Positions 5,532 through 7,059 of a DNA stretch of 7,059 bases are shown here, piece after piece. The notes beneath the pieces were generated by a model, which ran no database searches, was not told the DNA's origin, and saw nothing but the letters and a program-made list of their open reading frames with translations. The DNA is from Parachlamydiaceae bacterium. GTDB taxonomy: Bacteria; Chlamydiota; Chlamydiia; Chlamydiales; Parachlamydiaceae. Where the stretch lies: contig JACCVN010000361.1 in the NCBI GenBank assembly GCA_013698165.1, positions 1 to 7,059 on the forward strand, written 5' to 3'. Position 1 is the first letter of the stretch. Each line of letters starts with the position of its first letter. Both the position numbers and the translations under genes were made by a program.

Positions 5532-7016
5532 ATGGACATTATCATGATCTGCATTGCAATAAAAGGGCCTACATTAATAGATGCCCGAAAACAATTAGAA
5601 GAGGCTCTTCCTTTTGCCGATTTAGTAGAACTGCGGCTCGATGGCTTTACAAATCTGGATATCGATGGGTTAAGAAACTTGCGTTTGGCATTTCCTATTC
5701 CCATGATTTTCACACTAAGAAGTCATCAACAGGGTGGAAGTTATTCTCAATCTGAAGAGCGTAGGCTCGCAGACATTCGTCTTTTGGCTGAGCTCAAACC
5801 TGAATATTTTGATTTAGAAAATGACGTTCCTCCTGTATTCATCAATGAAATGTCTACTTTCCATCCTGAAATTAAGATGATTTTGTCCTATCACAATTTT
5901 AATGAAATTCCTCATGATCACGATGATATTTTCCATAAAATGCAAAAGTCCCCTGCACACTATTACAAAATTGCTGTGACCCCATCTAATTGCATAGAAA
6001 CGCTAAAATTTATTGCCTGGGCAAAAAAATCTAATCATCTAATTGGAATTTGCATGGGCGCCCACGGCCAGATCTGTCGCATTCTCGGGCCAATTATTGG
6101 TTGTCCGATCACCTATGCAGCCATTGATGAAAACCAGCAAACAGCCCCTGGACAATTGTCGGCCAAGACTCTGATCGAAAAGTATCATCATTCTACTCTA
6201 CGCCCAAATTCTGCGGTTTATGGCCTTATCGGTGATCCTGTAGATAAAAGTATTAGCGATGATACGCACAATATTTTAATTTCAGAATGGAAATTTGACG
6301 CTGTCTACGTGAAAATTCTTGTCAAAGCAAATGAAGTAGAAGAATTCTTGCAACTTGCAAAGCAATTGCCTTTTGCAGGCCTTAGCGTCACGATGCCTTT
6401 AAAGGAACTAATTCTACCCTACCTGGATAAAATAGATCCACATGCCTTGAAAATTGGTGCTGTCAACACTCTGGTTTTTAAAAATAGTAAAATCTTTGGG
6501 TACAACACTGACGGATTAGGTGCTCTAAATGCTATCGAGAATGCCACGCCAGTTAATGGAAAACAAATGGTGATCATCGGAGCCGGAGGAGCAACAAAAG
6601 CAATCGCCTATGAAGCCCTGCAAAGAGGCGCTAAGGTAACCATTTTAAATAGACATGCTGATAAAGCAGCAAAAGTTGCTGCACAACTTGGCTGCAAAAG
6701 CAAAGCCTTAGATGAAATGGCAGAGTGTGCAAAAGTAGGCTACGACATTTTGATCAACTGCACTCCAGTAGAGATGCCCATATCTGCAAATGATATTCTT
6801 CCACCAGCTTTTGTCATGGACATAAAAACAAAACCTAAAGACTCTGAGCTCTTAAAACAGGCAAAGGAAAAAGGCTGTCATATTATCTACGGCCACCAAA
6901 TGTTCGTAGAACAGGCTGTCGGCCAATTTCACCTTTGGTTCAAAGACCAGATCGATGTGAACAAATGTAGAGCATTTTTAAATACTCAGGCCGAAAAGTG
7001 TCTCTCCAAACATTAA
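5532..7016 (+). CDS. aroDE: Bifunctional 3-dehydroquinate dehydratase (type I) / shikimate dehydrogenase
   Basis: This 494-residue fusion carries out two consecutive steps: dehydration of 3-dehydroquinate to 3-dehydroshikimate, then NADPH-dependent reduction to shikimate. Residues 5 to about 218 are a type I (Schiff-base) dehydroquinase: VELRLD (32-37) with E33 and R35, R63, H121 in SYHNF, Schiff-base K146 in YYKIAV, R183, and Q208 in APGQLS. The position of E. coli AroD Glu86 (EGG) is Gln67 (QGG). Residues about 228-490 are shikimate dehydrogenase: GDPVDKSIS (234-242) with substrate serines S240 and S242, LSVTMPLKE (284-292) with catalytic K291, AVNT (310-313), YNTDG (324-328) with D327, the Rossmann loop GAGGA (350-354), NRHADKA (373-379) for NADP phosphate, and Q461 in MFVEQA. 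The D-then-E order matches chlamydial and plant fusions. ATG 5532 directly follows the aroB stop. An in-frame ATG at 5544 (MICIAI) is a possible alternative but is badly spaced from the ribosome site. Confidence 0.96.
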   Translation: MDIIMICIAIKGPTLIDARKQLEEALPFADLVELRLDGFTNLDIDGLRNLRLAFPIPMIFTLRSHQQGGSYSQSEERRLADIRLLAELKPEYFDLENDVPPVFINEMSTFHPEIKMILSYHNFNEIPHDHDDIFHKMQKSPAHYYKIAVTPSNCIETLKFIAWAKKSNHLIGICMGAHGQICRILGPIIGCPITYAAIDENQQTAPGQLSAKTLIEKYHHSTLRPNSAVYGLIGDPVDKSISDDTHNILISEWKFDAVYVKILVKANEVEEFLQLAKQLPFAGLSVTMPLKELILPYLDKIDPHALKIGAVNTLVFKNSKIFGYNTDGLGALNAIENATPVNGKQMVIIGAGGATKAIAYEALQRGAKVTILNRHADKAAKVAAQLGCKSKALDEMAECAKVGYDILINCTPVEMPISANDILPPAFVMDIKTKPKDSELLKQAKEKGCHIIYGHQMFVEQAVGQFHLWFKDQIDVNKCRAFLNTQAEKCLSKH

Positions 7017-7059
7017 CGTACATAGTTCGACGTTCCGATTAATTAACGTTAAGTGGAAA

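Larger units (their letters stand above)
2..7016 (+). other. Aromatic amino acid / shikimate operon tyrA-AAT-aroA-aroK-aroC-aroB-aroDE
   Basis: Seven same-strand genes follow each other with junctions of +1, +2, -4, +15, -4 and 0 nt. I see no room for an internal promoter or terminator between genes, so one transcript starting upstream of the window is the simplest reading. The block covers all shikimate steps after DAHP synthase, plus two enzymes of the tyrosine branch. The last five genes keep the order I recall from Chlamydia; the tyrA-aminotransferase pair in front extends it. No attenuator or leader peptide is visible, though the true leader region is not included. Confidence 0.88.

Noticed and set aside
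2..7016. Search for a novel system such as a defence island, toxin-antitoxin pair, prophage part or secondary-metabolite cluster
   Set aside because: Every gene has clear family motifs for core aromatic biosynthesis and there is no unexplained stretch longer than 43 nt, so no such system is supported.
7013..7052. Inverted repeat TTAACGT / ACGTTAA just after aroDE, considered as a terminator
   Set aside because: The 7-bp AT-rich arms are separated by about 26 nt, the stem is weak, no T-run follows within the window, and TTAACGT also occurs as a direct repeat at 7043-7049. It does not meet the pattern of an intrinsic terminator.

Overview
This window is an ordinary-looking but tightly packed biosynthetic operon, all on the + strand. 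It holds the end of a prephenate/arogenate dehydrogenase gene (tyrA), a class I-beta aspartate aminotransferase, and five genes covering six of the seven shikimate-pathway steps in the order aroA - aroK - aroC - aroB - aroDE. I see no mobile element, CRISPR array, RNA gene or foreign island, and no undescribed multi-gene system. The interesting content is at the level of active-site residues and pathway logic.

The likely source is a member of the phylum Chlamydiae, probably an environmental (amoeba- or animal-associated) lineage rather than Chlamydia itself. Three things point there. First, the gene order aroA-aroK/L-aroC-aroB-aroDE is the one I recall from Chlamydia. Second, 3-dehydroquinase and shikimate dehydrogenase are fused in one protein, D domain first, an arrangement typical of chlamydiae and plants. 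Third, the EPSP synthase has the unusual GNSGIxLRF and GQDSQ motifs that I recall from Chlamydia AroA. A tyrA and aminotransferase joined to the front of this block fits the larger genomes of environmental chlamydiae, which keep more amino-acid synthesis than Chlamydia. The base composition is moderately AT-rich throughout, with no visible compositional break. The species cannot be named from this sequence.

Layout: 2-325, tyrA C-terminal 107 residues (cut by the window edge); 327-1490, aminotransferase; 1493-2794, aroA; 2791-3324, aroK (4-nt overlap with aroA); 3340-4431, aroC (15-nt gap); 4428-5531, aroB (4-nt overlap with aroC); 5532-7016, aroDE (starts on the base after the aroB stop); 7017-7059, 43 nt with no recognisable feature. 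No gap inside the cluster exceeds 15 nt, so a single polycistronic message with translational coupling is likely. The promoter must lie upstream of the window.

Together, AroB (DAHP to 3-dehydroquinate), AroD and AroE (to 3-dehydroshikimate, then shikimate), AroK (to shikimate 3-phosphate), AroA (to EPSP) and AroC (to chorismate) make every step after DAHP synthase. TyrA and the aminotransferase serve the branch from prephenate to tyrosine. DAHP synthase and chorismate mutase are not in the window. Several conserved residues are replaced: Glu-to-Gln in the dehydroquinase active site, a missing LID arginine in shikimate kinase, acidic residues in the phosphate pocket and an Ile at the glyphosate-sensitivity position of EPSP synthase, and conflicting arogenate-route markers in TyrA and the aminotransferase.
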